64,000 nucleotides of DNA. Source: Colias croceus. Taxonomy: Eukaryota; Arthropoda; Insecta; Lepidoptera; Pieridae. The position numbers and the translations under genes are program-made. Location of the stretch: contig NC_059541.1 in the NCBI RefSeq assembly GCF_905220415.1, positions 9,808,501 through 9,872,500 of the forward strand, read 5' to 3'. This document shows positions 1 through 14,300 of the stretch, one piece after another (within the stretch, counting starts at the first letter, position 1; every line of letters begins with the position of its first letter). Under the pieces are notes generated by a model. That model was given only the letters and a program-made list of their open reading frames with translations. It did no database searches and was not told the origin of the DNA.

Positions 1-840
1 CCATTACTCCCAACATAACTGCCTCATATTTAGGGCGCATTTTGGATGAATGACGTCACAACCTTAGTTCCGTACAAAGGCCTACAATTTCAAGTGTCAT
101 GACGTTTCTCGTTAGCCGAGTTGAAGAGTTGGTCATTAACCTGCTTTCGTCACTGCGAAATAAAATCATTTATTAGCAAATAGAATTTGGATCCGGCAAT
201 TAATTATTAATGACGGTAAATTGGGTTGCGAAAATGTTGTGTTTCATTATGTTGTGATGTTTTTATTGATAATTGAGGAGGATATTATTATTGAATTTTC
301 ATCCTATTCTGGATTCAATTTGTCAAAAGTTTGTACTTTAAATCTGCGCTCATTAAAATTAATAAATTTATATATTTTTATTGAATGTAAGCAAGTACTT
401 TAAATCGATACTATAAAGTTCTATACTATACATAGCATACTTATCGTTAGGATTGTAAAGAAAATATTTTAATTCATTGTTCCTTTTTTTTCCTAATACA
501 TCAACACGTAGAGCAATCAGAACCAGCCACAATTTCTATATTGTAATGTACTAATTTACATTAGCATTAGTTATTTACTATTATTAGCATATTATGTAAA
601 GTTTTTAATCGAATTTAGGTTTATACACTTCCGTACTTAGAATCACGCAATCGCTGCATATCTCGTTACCTCAAGTTAAATCAAACAAAAGATGAATTCC
701 GTAATACCTATAAAATCCTTAACACTTTCATTTCTGCAACAAATTCGTAATTAATTATTTCTCACAAGAAGATAACTGCGACCGACTTTAAACTTGCACT
801 TGCAACATTTACAAATACAGACAAAAATGCTCATAAAATA
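1..840. other. Non-coding A+T-rich stretch, no gene seen
   Basis: No exon-like reading frame, RNA gene or repeat that I can name. By position it is probably intron or upstream sequence of the dpr-family gene that starts to be visible at 2113. Confidence 0.5.
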
Positions 841-1020
841 AAAACTACCGGGCCTATCCGAATAAAATTTTTATGGGACCAATTCGACACCATCCCGCAT
901 CGAACAAAAAAGAATTACGTAAATCGGTTCAGAAACCTCGGAGTAATCGGTTTACATAAATAAAAAAAAACATACCGGCCGAATTGATAACCTCCTCCTT
1001 TTTTTGAAAGCGGTTAAAAA
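841..1020 (+). repeat. 5'-truncated non-LTR retrotransposon 3' tail (RTE-like)
   Basis: I recognise the wording of a very common lepidopteran repeat tail: a block reading 'cgacaccatcccgcatcgaa', then 'aatcggttcagaaacctcgg', then 'cataccggccgaattgataa', ending in 'cggttaaaaa'. Such tails are 3' ends of 5'-truncated LINE copies; the RTE assignment is from memory. No coding part remains. Confidence 0.6.
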
Positions 1021-1354
1021 TGATTAATTTTAGACATTCAATTTAACATTGCGAATTCTCGTACCTACCAACATAATTAACCCTTAAAATTTCCCGTTAT
1101 TATTGGTTTCCCGAATCTTCTGAATGAGGAAACTCTTATAATAAACATGTCCGATGATCCATATTCTAGTACAATATTCTGTCATATACGTATTTAGATA
1201 ATATTGTCATGACATAATTCGGACATGAGAGTACTGTATTTGGTCTGATAAATGACGTTTTGACAAGCTCCAAATAGAAGCTCTATCACATAAGAGCTTT
1301 GTGTTGTTCTGTGTAAATCGCTTACTTGGTTATACAACAGATAATATAATACTA

Positions 1355-1540
1355 TCACTACATAGTATATAACAAAGTCGCGTTCTCTGTTCCTATGTCC
1401 CCATGTATGCTTAAATCTTTAAAACTACGCAACGGATTTAAATGCGGTTTTTGGTAGATAGAGTGACTTAAGAGAAAGGTTTTAGTATATAATTAATTAG
1501 GTTTTAGAAAAAGCGGGTGAAGGCGCGGGTGGAAAGTTAG
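1355..1540 (+). mobile_element. Helitron-like non-autonomous element, family A copy 1
   Basis: Starts TCACTACATAGTATA and ends in a degenerate GTTAG (consensus CTAG). It carries the family-A body with 'ctacgcaacggatt'. It is flanked by A on the 5' side and T on the 3' side, the Helitron insertion preference. The 3' GCGG/CCGC hairpin is partly mutated (aagcgggtgaaggcgcggg). No ORF. Confidence 0.65.
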
Positions 1541-2112
1541 TACTAAGTAGTTTATATTAAATTTATTGAGCACGATGTGACTATAAATATTATTTATATA
1601 AGTCGCACTGAGATCAGGAGCGTAGAGAGACATTCGTAGCCTTAACTAAGAGAGATAGGTGGATAACTTTTAATGTATTTATTTATTGACTTTAAAAGTG
1701 TTTAATACGTATTATCGTGATAGAGTACGTTTCAATTGCATTGTTAAGTATTAGTCTTACTCTTAACATTAATTTAATTTAATATTTGAATAAAATGAAG
1801 TAGGTACTAATAAGTAGAATACTTATGTGTTCTCTTTCATTTGATTTATGTGATAAAGGATATAATATGATAATGGTTTCCATCAGCTTATTAAATACTA
1901 ATAGATTATTATTATACTAGTTTATCCAGTTGTGGACGCAGCAAACAAAATACCCAATGTTACTTCCTTATATTGTAGCTTTATATTAATGAAAAAACCA
2001 TTAAAATCGGCCCAGTACTATTGGCGCTAATTCAATACAAACAAACATTTCTGTCTTCTTTATAATACAATGTATAGATTATTTATATTCACTAACAGTA
2101 TATTATTTTCAG
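1541..2112 (+). other. Intron end with 3' splice site, or alternative 5' region of dpr gene
   Basis: A+T-rich sequence ending in a pyrimidine-rich run and CAG at 2110-2112, a good 3' splice site for the exon at 2113. The frame stays open upstream to an ATG at 2070, giving a short hydrophobic leader-like peptide; see findings. Confidence 0.6.
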
Positions 2113-2324
2113 TGTCATCAGCACAACGGGAGCTAGGGAAGGGCAACGCCACCGCGCCGCCGGCCGTGGACAACGCGATACGGCCGGGGGGCTCCATAGA
2201 TGCTCCACGGCCGACGCCCCGCACCGGCCCGTACTTCGACTTGGCGGCCTCTAAAAATGTCACCGCGTTACTTGGCAAGACTGCATACTTGAACTGTCGA
2301 GTTAAGAACCTGGGAAACAAAACG
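2113..2324 (+). CDS. dpr gene exon: linker and start of Ig1
   Basis: Acceptor TTTTCAG at 2106-2112 and donor GTGAGC at 2325. The exon needs one base from an upstream exon and ends on a codon boundary. It encodes a Pro/Gly/Ala-rich linker with unusually G+C-rich codons for this region, then Ig1 strands A-C ending LNCRVKNLGNKT. Confidence 0.85.
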
Positions 2325-5300
2325 GTGAGCAATAAAAAGTATTGTTAAATAGTGTGATAGTCGTTTGGTTGGTGACTCGATGCCCCGAACAGGCTATACT
2401 TTGACTTGGCGGCCTATGAATGTCGCCGCGCTACTTCGCAAGACTGCTTACCTGAACTGCCGAGTTCCTGGGAAATAAAACCTGGGAAATAAAACGGTGA
2501 GCAATAAGTAGTATTATTAATTAATAGTGTGATAGTCGTTTGGTCGGTAGCTCGTTGCCCTGAACTGGCTGTACTTTGACTTGGCGGCCTCTTAGAATGT
2601 CACCGCGTTACTTGGCAAGACCGCTTACCTGAACTGCCGTGTAAAGAACCTGGGAAACAAATCGGTGGCAAAAATTGTCTGTTGGTATACTGTTATTATT
2701 CAGCAAACGTACTGAAAATTCAAACTTGAAACTACTTATGCATATATAACTAATCTGTTGTATTGAAGTATCTTTCGTAGCAATCAATAGACTAAAGAGT
2801 AGGGCCCGCTTTTTATTTGTAGTAGAAATTCGTCGAGAACGGATACCAAGGCTTTTTATTATACTTTATAAAAAACACAAACGTTTTACAAATGGAAAAC
2901 GAATAACGAGAAATACGTAACACTATCATAGTCATTGCATTAATGAAATAAAGTTGATTGAAGGGCCAAACAAGGCCATGCACGTTCTCACTAACGAGGT
3001 CCCTTATTTCATAACCAACGTCCAATTCAAATGGCGTACCACAAAATCCACGTTTCAAATGAAATGTAACAATAGCACAATGCAACTTTAAGCCGGCATT
3101 GTTGAAGCAAGTTTATAAATAAAAAGCTCATTAGGCCGCGATGCCACATCTTTCATAAATAGCAAGCGTTGAGTCAAGTTCATGTACTTTAATATCATCC
3201 ACTATAACAACTCTTACGGTATAATGACTGTATTATTCCATCTTCCAATTCAGTATAATGTTATTCAAAAATGTTTCCGTACACCTCATTAGCTATAGAA
3301 CACAAAAGGAACATTTTTGGCCTAGTTTTTTCCGAGTTCTCGTCAAAGACATAAGACAACTTTTGGCCTGAATGATGATATAATTTATTCATAATTTCTT
3401 CGTGATAAACTGTTGTGCTAATTAAAAAAGTTATTATTTTGAAAGAGTGTTGGATGAAAATCCGTTTATAATGTTTTGTTTGTTTTTAAGTTTGTCAATT
3501 TTCAACTCGGCTCGTAGCTCGTCTCTTTCAAATATATTTTGAAAGCGTTGAAGCGTTATATTTGTTAATTAATGTTTAACTCTTAAAATCCTTTTAGTAA
3601 CTATCATTATTGTTAATAAACAATACTTGTACTCTGATAACATTATATTTTTACATTGCTTTATTGTCATTTACATACAATAAAACATCCATTTATATTC
3701 ATTTATCATTCACAAATCGTTGCACAATATTGTATGCAGATTATATTTTAAGCTGGTAGCTTAAGCTCTAAACATGCATTGAAATTCACATCACTAAATG
3801 TATAATGAATAATTGTATGTCACACTGCGAGTGCTCGTAATTTGCATACAGCACTATTTCTATAGTTTTGTTATTATTAAACTCAAAACATTTATTTCAT
3901 TTATTAAATATCACTTCTTCTAGAAGAACCGTTGAATCTTCATGACATAGTTTTACCATTTACCACCGGTTCGAAAAGCAGTAATTTCACAGAGAAGGGT
4001 CGGCTAGAAACTCTCTCTATTATGTACTTTGTAACATAGATATATTCTTATAAAGATGAAAAAATATCCTTACAAAATTAGTTAAAAGAAAGCGCATTAA
4101 AAGCTCGTAATGTGCACAGTGCAGGCAATAATCCCACAACCCACTTGAACTAACGAGAAAAATGTAACAAATCAACAGAGATGCCCAGCGCATCCCAGAG
4201 ATAGAACTAACGATCGGACAAATGAAAGTCGAGCTTGAAATTAGATATGCTAATGAGTAGTAGCTAGGAAATGGAGCATTAAGGGGAGGCTCCCTAAATT
4301 TTATGTGTTTTTGCATGATTATCCTGAAACAGGCACACAGACAATCAAAATGGAATTTTAGTGTATGATTTATTGGGACTTTTTCTTTCGATGTACAAGA
4401 CAGTTACGTAATTGTAACATTTTCGCTCGATTCATTTTTTATTCAAAAATTATGCCTTTTTTAAGGATTATTACATTTTTTTAAAGATTTACTTGGACTT
4501 TATGTATAAAATAAATGTTAACAGTAAGAAAATAGAGTTTACTATCGAATCCCAAGATATTTTTTCTCTAGATCAATTATTACTTTAGTTATAAACGAAA
4601 ACGAAGAATTGAGACTTACTTTTCGAGCTCGAACGCGATCAAAGAGCGCACGCGATATACAACTTTATTACGGCTGTATTAGCGTCTAGTACCGTAACCG
4701 GTCTCTCAGTGCCAGAAATGAAAAAGGGAGCCTGCTCTTAAACTGTATTTGTGGGTGTCACGTCCACTGCGCATTCGACGCCACATTAACTGTTATGACA
4801 AGTATTCCTAATGAGATCGTCAGCTCAGATTTTTATTTCACCGCGCTATTTATGACGACAATGTGGAAAATATAACGCCTTTTCTTCACTGTTAATGGTA
4901 TTGGCCTAGTTTTGGTACCTTTTACTGGATGACCCCGAGAGTAATTGCTTTACGCGATGACACAGTTAGTACCTTGTGTTGTATTGCTTACCGAATGAGC
5001 ATATGAAATGTAGACCTGAATTCTGACTAAATATTTCAATTACTTTAGTGGGCAGTGGTCAGCATGCCAATATTTAAGGTCAGTGTAGTATCTCACTTAT
5101 GAAAGCTAAGCCAACGCTAACCAGTTAACCACAAATACTTCAGTACTAAAATGTGAAGATATAAAAAAAAGACGGGTTCCACTCCGGGAGTTTGGCAGAA
5201 GTGAAAACTTGAATATTAACGTTGAGCATGTTTGATATCCATCCGTCTTACGCTTTTTCGATCAGGTCACGAGTCCTGACGCGAGTTTAAGATTTAATAC

Positions 5301-8300
5301 CCATTACAGAAAAAGTGCTCAACGCCGCTAAAGAAGTTTTCACTTAAAAAACATGGTTAGCTCTATGCTCTATTTTCATATTTATGTAAGAAAAATACAT
5401 ATTCTGTGTTATTTTACCTTTATTTTTAGTTTTATCAACCCAAAGCGTCCTAATAAAAGATTCACGCATGTCACATTTCACCAACTAACTTCAACTACAT
5501 TTGCGTCGTACAAATTTATAACACACCATAACGTAGAATGAAGATTGAAACCTTCGTCACACAATCAATTTCAGTGACACAAAAATAGACCCAGTCGGTA
5601 ATGAATCGAGCTCCTTCAGCCACAATGATTTCCTGTGAGAATTGGCTCGCCCCAAATGCATTTGAACGGATCCTTTTCATTTACTTGACCTACATATATA
5701 TGCGCAAACGGTTATTCGGCACTAGCTGTGCTCCACGGTTTTACCCGCAGTGCTCTGCTCCTGTTAGTCTCAGCGAGATAATATTTAGCTTACAGTATTT
5801 CTCGATAAATGGGCTATCTGAAACCGAAAGAATTTTTCAAATCGGACCAGTAGTTCCCGAGATTAGCGCGTTCAAACAAACAAACTCTTCAGCTTTATAA
5901 TATTAGTACAGATAAAAAACTATGAAACCGAATCGGCTAAATTCAGCACTGTGTTATTAGATTTACAGCCCATATAATATAACCTCTGTCAGAATAGTGC
6001 TAGTAAAAGAAGGAAATATGATCGGGTATCTGCTTTGTAGGATACGATTGTTAGTACAGATTTTATGAGTTTCAGTTTCTTTTATGTTGTTTAATATTTA
6101 TTACGTTCGTGTTTGTTTATGTGTGTGCTAATGTAATGGCTTTGGATATTCGTTCGCGTAGTTGGTACCTTTATAGACGTGCAGGTTTAAAATTATTACC
6201 TTAGATATGAAAATAAATAGGAATAAGCATAATTTATAAAGTGTGTTTAGGGAGTACTTTGATTGCTTAAGGCCTTACTTTTGTAATATAGTTTTAATTT
6301 TATCTTGTTTAATATTAAGTCATGTTTATTATTCCTTATAATAATCAGGTAAGTAATGTTGTTTTTTATTCAAAATTATTATACTAGATAAGAGAAGAAA
6401 TATTAGTATAGGCACAGAATATATAATAGTACTACGTGTAGGATATAAAATTATAGTTGTTTCGGATATACTGTAATCGCTTACGGCTTTACTTCCCTTT
6501 CGTAATTATTATTGATACATTTCGTTACTTTTTCCTCAGTTGTTCATCCACTCGCGTGGTTTAAGATGAAAGGGCTCTGAATACCGTGAAATCAGATACA
6601 CTAACTGTCTAGATGAATCCAACCAGAAGAGAAGATAAAAAGAAATTTAAGAGAGTTCTCATTTTTTAATGTTTAAGGTTTTACAAAGAGTCTATTAAAA
6701 AAAAGCTCAATTATGTAAATGTAACTGCGATTAATATAAAATAGTGATTTTTCTTATAATATTTTTATTTTTATTTTTTTCTTTTTAATTCACGTAGTAA
6801 CTATTATCTAATCTTTCCTTAAATTTAAGCAATGTTATAATCATTTTGACTCAATAATTGACTCAATATAATCAAATTTGTACCTATTTTTTCAGTGAAT
6901 ACACAAAGTTTATAACATAAAACAATATTACTTTTTGAAATTAAATTACTGAAAATTTCACTGAATAAATTTAGTATATCAAAATTATTCTATATAAAAA
7001 TAGCACCCCTGAATATTATAACGAGTTCAACATTTGACCTCCAAAGTCTATATCATTGTATACAGTCTCCGAAGTACTTATCGGAGGAATCTTTACATTT
7101 CACGTCTCACGGATTATCTGAGTGCTTTGGTTTCAAAGTAATCAAGTAAACTCAAATTATATTATCTTCTAGATGTCTCTAACAAATAAGAATGTTTGCT
7201 CCACTTAAATAAGTATTAAAATCGTAGCTTCCATCCAATTAATACTAGACGAAATTAATTTTAGATTCAAGATTCCAATTTGTTTTAAAATTAACGAAGA
7301 TTGAATCTTATAAATATTTGGGTAACCTGGTATTACATGGAAACGCGAAGGCTAAATTTACAATGTTCGCGAATGTACGTAGAAATTTGTGCAAAATTAT
7401 CGTCCTATTATGAAGGAATATGAATAAATGAACATCATGGCGTTCACCAGCGGTTTGGGATGAAAATTTGTAGGGATGATAAATTTTACTGTATATTATT
7501 TGATTAAACTCGTTTTTTTTTTCTATAATAACACAGACTATCATCATACACACATCTTCAGAATCTTTAAGTACCTAATTATTATACATACATCTTCAGT
7601 AATCGTAGAATTGGGTTCACTAAAATAATCTCCTCAATTAATAGAGAAGTTATGATTACTACGTATTTTTTAGGGCAATACTCAAAACTATATACCTATA
7701 AATTCTTCTATACCTATTATTTCAGAATATTTGGGTAGAACCGGGGCGAGTCATTAAATAATTATAAAATAGTCCTTGATTTTTTTTATATCCTAAATTT
7801 TTTTAATCTACGTCAGTCTTAGCTAATATTGAAAAGTATTATTATGAGCCTATTAAATGAAAGAACTAAAACATAGCCATTAGTGAGTATTAAAGCTTTG
7901 GAAAGCTTTGGAATTAAGAATTGTTAGGTAAACTAACTTTTTCTATATTTTATAATGTTGTTAGAACCGCATTATATGCCTTTTTAGTTATTCTGCAATG
8001 CCCTATCGTAAATTATTATGTTAATATTTTTTCATATCTTCGTATGAACAAATTTTCAAAGAATTGCTCATTTTTAAAGTTTACAAGTCAAAGCATATTT
8101 TAATTAATTTGTATCTTTTCCAAGGATTTTAATTTATAAAATATCCGATCTCGATGCTTGGGTGAATTTAAATGTTGTATCAATAGACCAATTTTTTATG
8201 AACTATATAAGTAGCAACTTATTAAAATTTTATGTATGGAATAAAATTTTCAAATTATAGTTACGAACAGCTGTATTTTTCTTTATGACTAAATTCTAAA

Positions 8301-11300
8301 TTATTTCTTAAATTTTATTCTTTGAAAGTCGAGACTTAGATAGTAAGAATATGATTATTTTTAATTTTTATCATTACAAAAATCTGTATTTTCTAAACAG
8401 TGAAATATTTTAATGAAAGGACACTTATTTCTACACCACATTATATTCTTAAATTTTGAAGTTCATGCATAACCTAAAATATACCTACGTACCATGTCTT
8501 GTAATACAAAAGGTATTATATTAGTGTTAAAATATCATAATTATTGTTCAGCTTATGAAGCTTTTATATCAAGTGTTATTCATTAAGAATCTATAACATA
8601 TTGTGTTGATATCAACTTTAATAAGTTTGAGCCATGTAGGATTATATTGTTGGCCCTAAATTTTACTGAATTGATTAGTTCAGATCTTTCTGAACTGATA
8701 AACACAGTTTATTATGTTGATATTTTAAATTCCTTGACAATAATGTGTTAATTCATCAGAATTATCATACAGCCGATGTCCAAAGTTTAAAAGTAATTAA
8801 GTCACGTCTCTAATAAAGGAACTGCGGTTTCGCATCCCAATGGGGACATAATTTAATTAGCTTCAAAGTCCACTTAATTATTTCTAGTATATCTTCCCAA
8901 GCACTTTTGTAAGCATTTGAAATAATAATGAGATTACCGTCGTCAGTAGTATAAGAGCTCGGTCAGATAAATCAATTTTTGTTCGTTATTAATTATTCTT
9001 TAAAGGTTCCCAGCGATTTGGGGGAATTGTTTCTTCACTACATAGTATAAAACAAGGTCACTTTCTCTGTCCCTATGTCCCTTTGTATGCTTAAATCTTT
9101 TAAGCTACGCAACGGATTTTGATGCGTTTTTTTTAATAGACAGAGTGATTCAAGATGAAGGTTTTAGTATATATAATTTATTAGGTTTTAGTCAAAGCGG
9201 GCGAAGCCGCGGGCGGTAAGCTAGTAACAGATATATTGCACGCCTCATAAGCGAAGCGTTGAGGTGGGTACTACTGTCACTTCGCGCAAAACATCTGATT
9301 TTTCAAACTTAAAATGTCTCTAGGTATCATACATTGCACTTGTAAGATAATACATACACACACATATTAAGAAAAAACACTATTTTTAACATTCATTATA
9401 TTTTTGATGTCATTTTTGTTATTTAAACTAGTTAAAAAACAGTTTAAAAAAGTTCAGTCTTGGACGTCCGTGTGTCTGTATGTGCGGAGGATTTTCTTGT
9501 TAACACGATAGCGACCGAAATACTTTACTAATCGAGTCTTTTTTTTTTCTCTTACGCTTGAGTATGCTCAGGAATAGAACCCTTTCATTTTTCAGGGTCT
9601 GATTCGATGTGGTTTAATTGTTATTAAATAAACAAAAAAAAATATCGACTGTTCTCCTTAGTATATCTATATATATTCTTTATTTTTTTATTTTTTTTTT
9701 ATATTTATAGTGTACTCAAAATTCACCATTATAAACTCGATTCTTTATACTATAAGCCTATAAGCCAAGGTTTAAAAAAATAAGTTGGTAGTCAGTCCCT
9801 TAAACCTGCGCAGTTTCACATCTAGGTGGGGCCACAAGAAAAATAGCTCAATTATTACGGTACCGCTTTCTTTACTTCTCCAACTGTTTTATTTTATTTC
9901 TTTTGTATATTTATAGTGTACTCTTTATAAATAATCAATTTTATTGTAAAGGATGAGATTATGAGGCGTGCACTTTTGGATTTTCCAAACTATTTTAAAT
10001 TTTCAATCATTTTGGTTTTCGAATGTAAATCTTATTGGTAAATTTCTCATGTATTTTGTTCGTGTTTTATTTACTCAATTTGGAAAAGCAAAAATACAAA
10101 AGTTCTCAGAAGTCTGTGACTTTTCCGGTGAAAGATAAAGCAAAATATTTTGAAGTTCATGTTCGACTAAATAAAAACAAACGAAAAATTTCTTGTTGTC
10201 CCCATGCTTCCAGGAAATTTTCTACATTATTTAAACCGTATTTAATTTTGAACAACAAAATTATTGAATAAATAGATGTCTTCTTGTCCTATAAATAGTT
10301 AAAAATATCATTTTTATTAGACGGGTCCTCACAGAGCGAGCAGCCTCGCGAAGCAATTACTGCGTGACGCAGTTCGGTCAGCGTGGACGTGGCGAGGAAA
10401 TGAAGGCACACGCGCATATCTTGTCCAAGTCACGTCCATAATACCTATCAACTGCTCCCAAGCCGCGTCTTCACTGACAGAGCTGCTTCATTACAATCTC
10501 TTCAAGTCTCCTCTTGAAATGTTTCCTACTATCTCACAATAGGTTTTGTTCCAGCTTAACATGCAAGTATCGTGGGTGAGGCACCGTGACATTCACCTGC
10601 TGACCGTTGGGAGGTACACCTACACGAGCGACCAGCGGTTTCGAGCTATACACCTTCCACATTCTGAAGACTGGACTTTACAGGTATATTATAACTCTTT
10701 ACTTCTTTGACAATCATTTTTCAATCAGTCGAGATTCCTTCGGCTTCTTAAGGGATGTAGACAAGATGACAGTTTTTTGTACATAACAGCTATGAAAGTA
10801 TCAAGTTTTTACGTCGTTAGTATTGTTTATTTCTTTTTAATTTAATGTTATATTCGTGAAACAGAGTTCCTCGTAATTTTTCGGAACAATATGCAGATCG
10901 TAATCCTAGGAATAAAACATGTATATTGTACATACCATAAACCATACAGATAGTACAGATGTATAGTTGGCAGGTTTCACAGCACCGTAGCTCTCTAACA
11001 CAAACGACTTAATCCTATGTTCCCAGAACCAGCAGAATTTCAAGTCCTTACTAAACGCTATATTCAATGTATTATGAAATAGATACCATTGTGAAACTGG
11101 AGCTCCGCATTGAATAGGCGTTTGACTAATTTACGCAACGATGATAGTTGTTTATCGATACCGGTGTTTGTATTGTTTTATAAGTAGCATTTAATAGGAG
11201 CTTTAATAATTTAGAATGAAATCATCGCAATTTTGTGTTCATAACATGATGATAAAAAAATTTTATTCCCACAAAAATCCTTATAATATCTTTTTAAGTA

Positions 11301-14300
11301 ATCCTTATACTAATAAAAAAAAATGTTGTGTGGTTTTATGAAACCACGGTAAAAGTGAAACTTTTTTTCACACTATAGACATTTAACTAAAAATTATCGT
11401 ATTTGTACGATAATTATCGTACGTATCGTGCGTCACGCGACATGCGCTACACAGACCAAAAAGTTTGAGACGATGTAATAAAAGTTTCACTTTATCATGA
11501 ATTTTAACCCTATTATTGGAAACTTTTCGATTAAAATTCGGCAATGAACTTATGACACTACTAACAAATTACCTACCTATATAAAAAAGAGGTCAACACC
11601 GCATGCACAAGCTAGTGTATAACAAATCTATCTATAACCTATATTGGTGAAAGGCTCTCGAGCGAATTCCCCATTAAATTGATATCGTTTATAGTACATC
11701 GTTAACGAAGAAGCTTCCATCGCAATGCGCTTAGCATCATGCGGATATAATTAAAGAAATCTCATTTCACACCAAGTATATTTTAATTTAAATAATTAAA
11801 ATAAATTTCGCGGAACAGAGCATTGTTCATTTAAAAATAGGACCTAGTATAACAGTCATAAGATTTGCATTAATACAGCAACTCCTCATTTTGAAAAGCT
11901 TTTGTTATTTTCATCGCCGTACTGAAAGTTGTCATCATAATGATGGTCTTTGTTTTCTGTTGTTCGCGATATATAGGCATTCATTTTTAAAATATCGTCT
12001 CTTATGTGGGAGTTCGTATAAAACTTGTATATAACATACTTTTTCATATTCTCGTACATAATTACGATAAGTGTGCCGGATAAATTCCATGTTATTTTTC
12101 AGTATCATTTCAGTTGTAAGTATTCTTTACAATATGCGATAGATGCATTGGTTTTGTTTATCTTACATTCTTTACATCAAATAGATTCTTTTCACGATTG
12201 AGAGTAATTAAAAAAAGTAATACATTGTTAGTGTCTTGAGCATTAGATAAAAGTAAAACTGATTTATGTACATATTGTTTTTATTTATTTATTTAGAGAT
12301 CCATTAATGTTAGTACTAGTATTAAAAATATACTAATTATTATCAGTTGATGAGGCACCTTATCAACTGATAATATTTTGTGCATTATTCGAATTTTATA
12401 TGACAATAATTTTCAGTTGTTTTTTGTGTTCAAATAATTCAAATAATGTAACAAGTTCAAATAATGTAAGGAATAGGTTACAATTTATAAGTTCATAATG
12501 ATATAAGGAATGAGCGATTCTATTTTATATTTCTAATTATTAGGTATATAAATCTAGATAATAATACGTATTTGACATGTAGGTACACACATACACATTG
12601 TTTTTCCATTAACTTTGTTAAAAGCCTATGCTTTGTTAGCCCAATGGCCTTAAATTGACCTACAACCAGAGCCATTAAGGCGGTATTCAATAATGGATAT
12701 TTAAAGTGCATTTTGTTTTCACTCAATATTCATTAAGAAATAATAACACGCCTCATACTTTAATACTGATTTTTCTGTATATTTGCTTTTCAGTTAGCTA
12801 TTTTGATGAAATGTTTACCTACATACTAATGCATTTAATAATTTAACATTCTACATTCTTCATTTATATCTAAGAATATACTTCTTTGTTACTATAATAT
12901 CAAATGCAATAGGTTGTGATTCATTATCTTATTTTGCATATAAATCTTATACAAACCAATTACTTGTAGCGTCTAGTTCTTCTTTGAAGGATCAATTATA
13001 AATGTATTATATAGAATGTTTATATTAACGCCTTTATCCCTTTAAAATGGATCTCATAAACCAATTAAACTATAAAATGATATTAAAGTTCAACAAACGC
13101 CCTTCAATTGAAACATCATTAAAACGAGACAAGTCATTGAATATCAAACAATGCACTGGATCAGCCCCGCCTAAGATAATCTAATACTTCAGTTCAACTC
13201 TAAGATCTATTGTTATTGAAATATGCAGCAGACGAGAAAATTGATCATACTAAAATGTATTGTTGTTTCAGATAAAATATCCACAACACAGGGATTCTGG
13301 TATTTACGAATGCCAAATATCGACGACACCACACATGAGTCATTTTATTCATTTAAATGTTGTCGGTAAGTTCTCTTTCATTATTTAGAAAGTATGTAAA
13401 TTGGTGACGTTTGCGAATTTGCATTTTAATTTGATAGAACGTTTCATATATTGTCTTTCATACATTTGAGGGTGGAATTTTTACGTTGCCTTAGAATTTT
13501 TCATTTTATTTCAAAATACATAATATGATATCACACGTGTAACAAGTAGTGAATTATTAGTGGATATTTTTAAAGTGTGAAAAAAACAAATTAACATTTT
13601 AAAAAATGTTGTTAATATATTTACAAAGAAAAATGCTTTCACATAGTATAAATCTGTTATTTCATTCAACTTTAACCAGTGCTAAAACAACCACTAAACA
13701 ATGAACGAAAACGCACTCTCATCATTTTTGATTCGCTTGATTTATTATTTGCTTATTTCTGTTTCAAATTTAACGATAAATAATATTTTGTGGGAGGTCA
13801 ACGACTGCCTTCTAAGTTCTAACCTCTTATATGTAGAGGTCAAAATTTATTAAATTTAATCTCCTTATATTTTAAAGTGTGATATGTCATTTGTGGCATT
13901 AAAAATTACCTATATTAATATTTTGAATTATTTCTATTCAATTAACACACCTCATCTCATAGATCCCTATACAAGTGATACAAAATATTAAAGATTATAA
14001 GGCAGCATTAATAACAAATAGTTTACAGATAATCTATACTAATATTATAAAGCTGAAGAGTTTGTTTGAACGCGCTAATCTCAGGAACTACTGGTCGATT
14101 TGAAAAAAATTCTTTCGGTGTTAGATAGCCCATTTATGGAGGAAGGCTATAAGCTATGTATCATCACGCTAAGACCAACAGGAGCGGAGCAATGCGGACG
14201 AAACCGCGGAGCACAGCTAGTATAGTTTCATACGAGTTATAACAACTTAAGATTTTCTTTTTATAGTTGTTCGTAATCAGTTGTTAGGGTTTGGTAAAAA

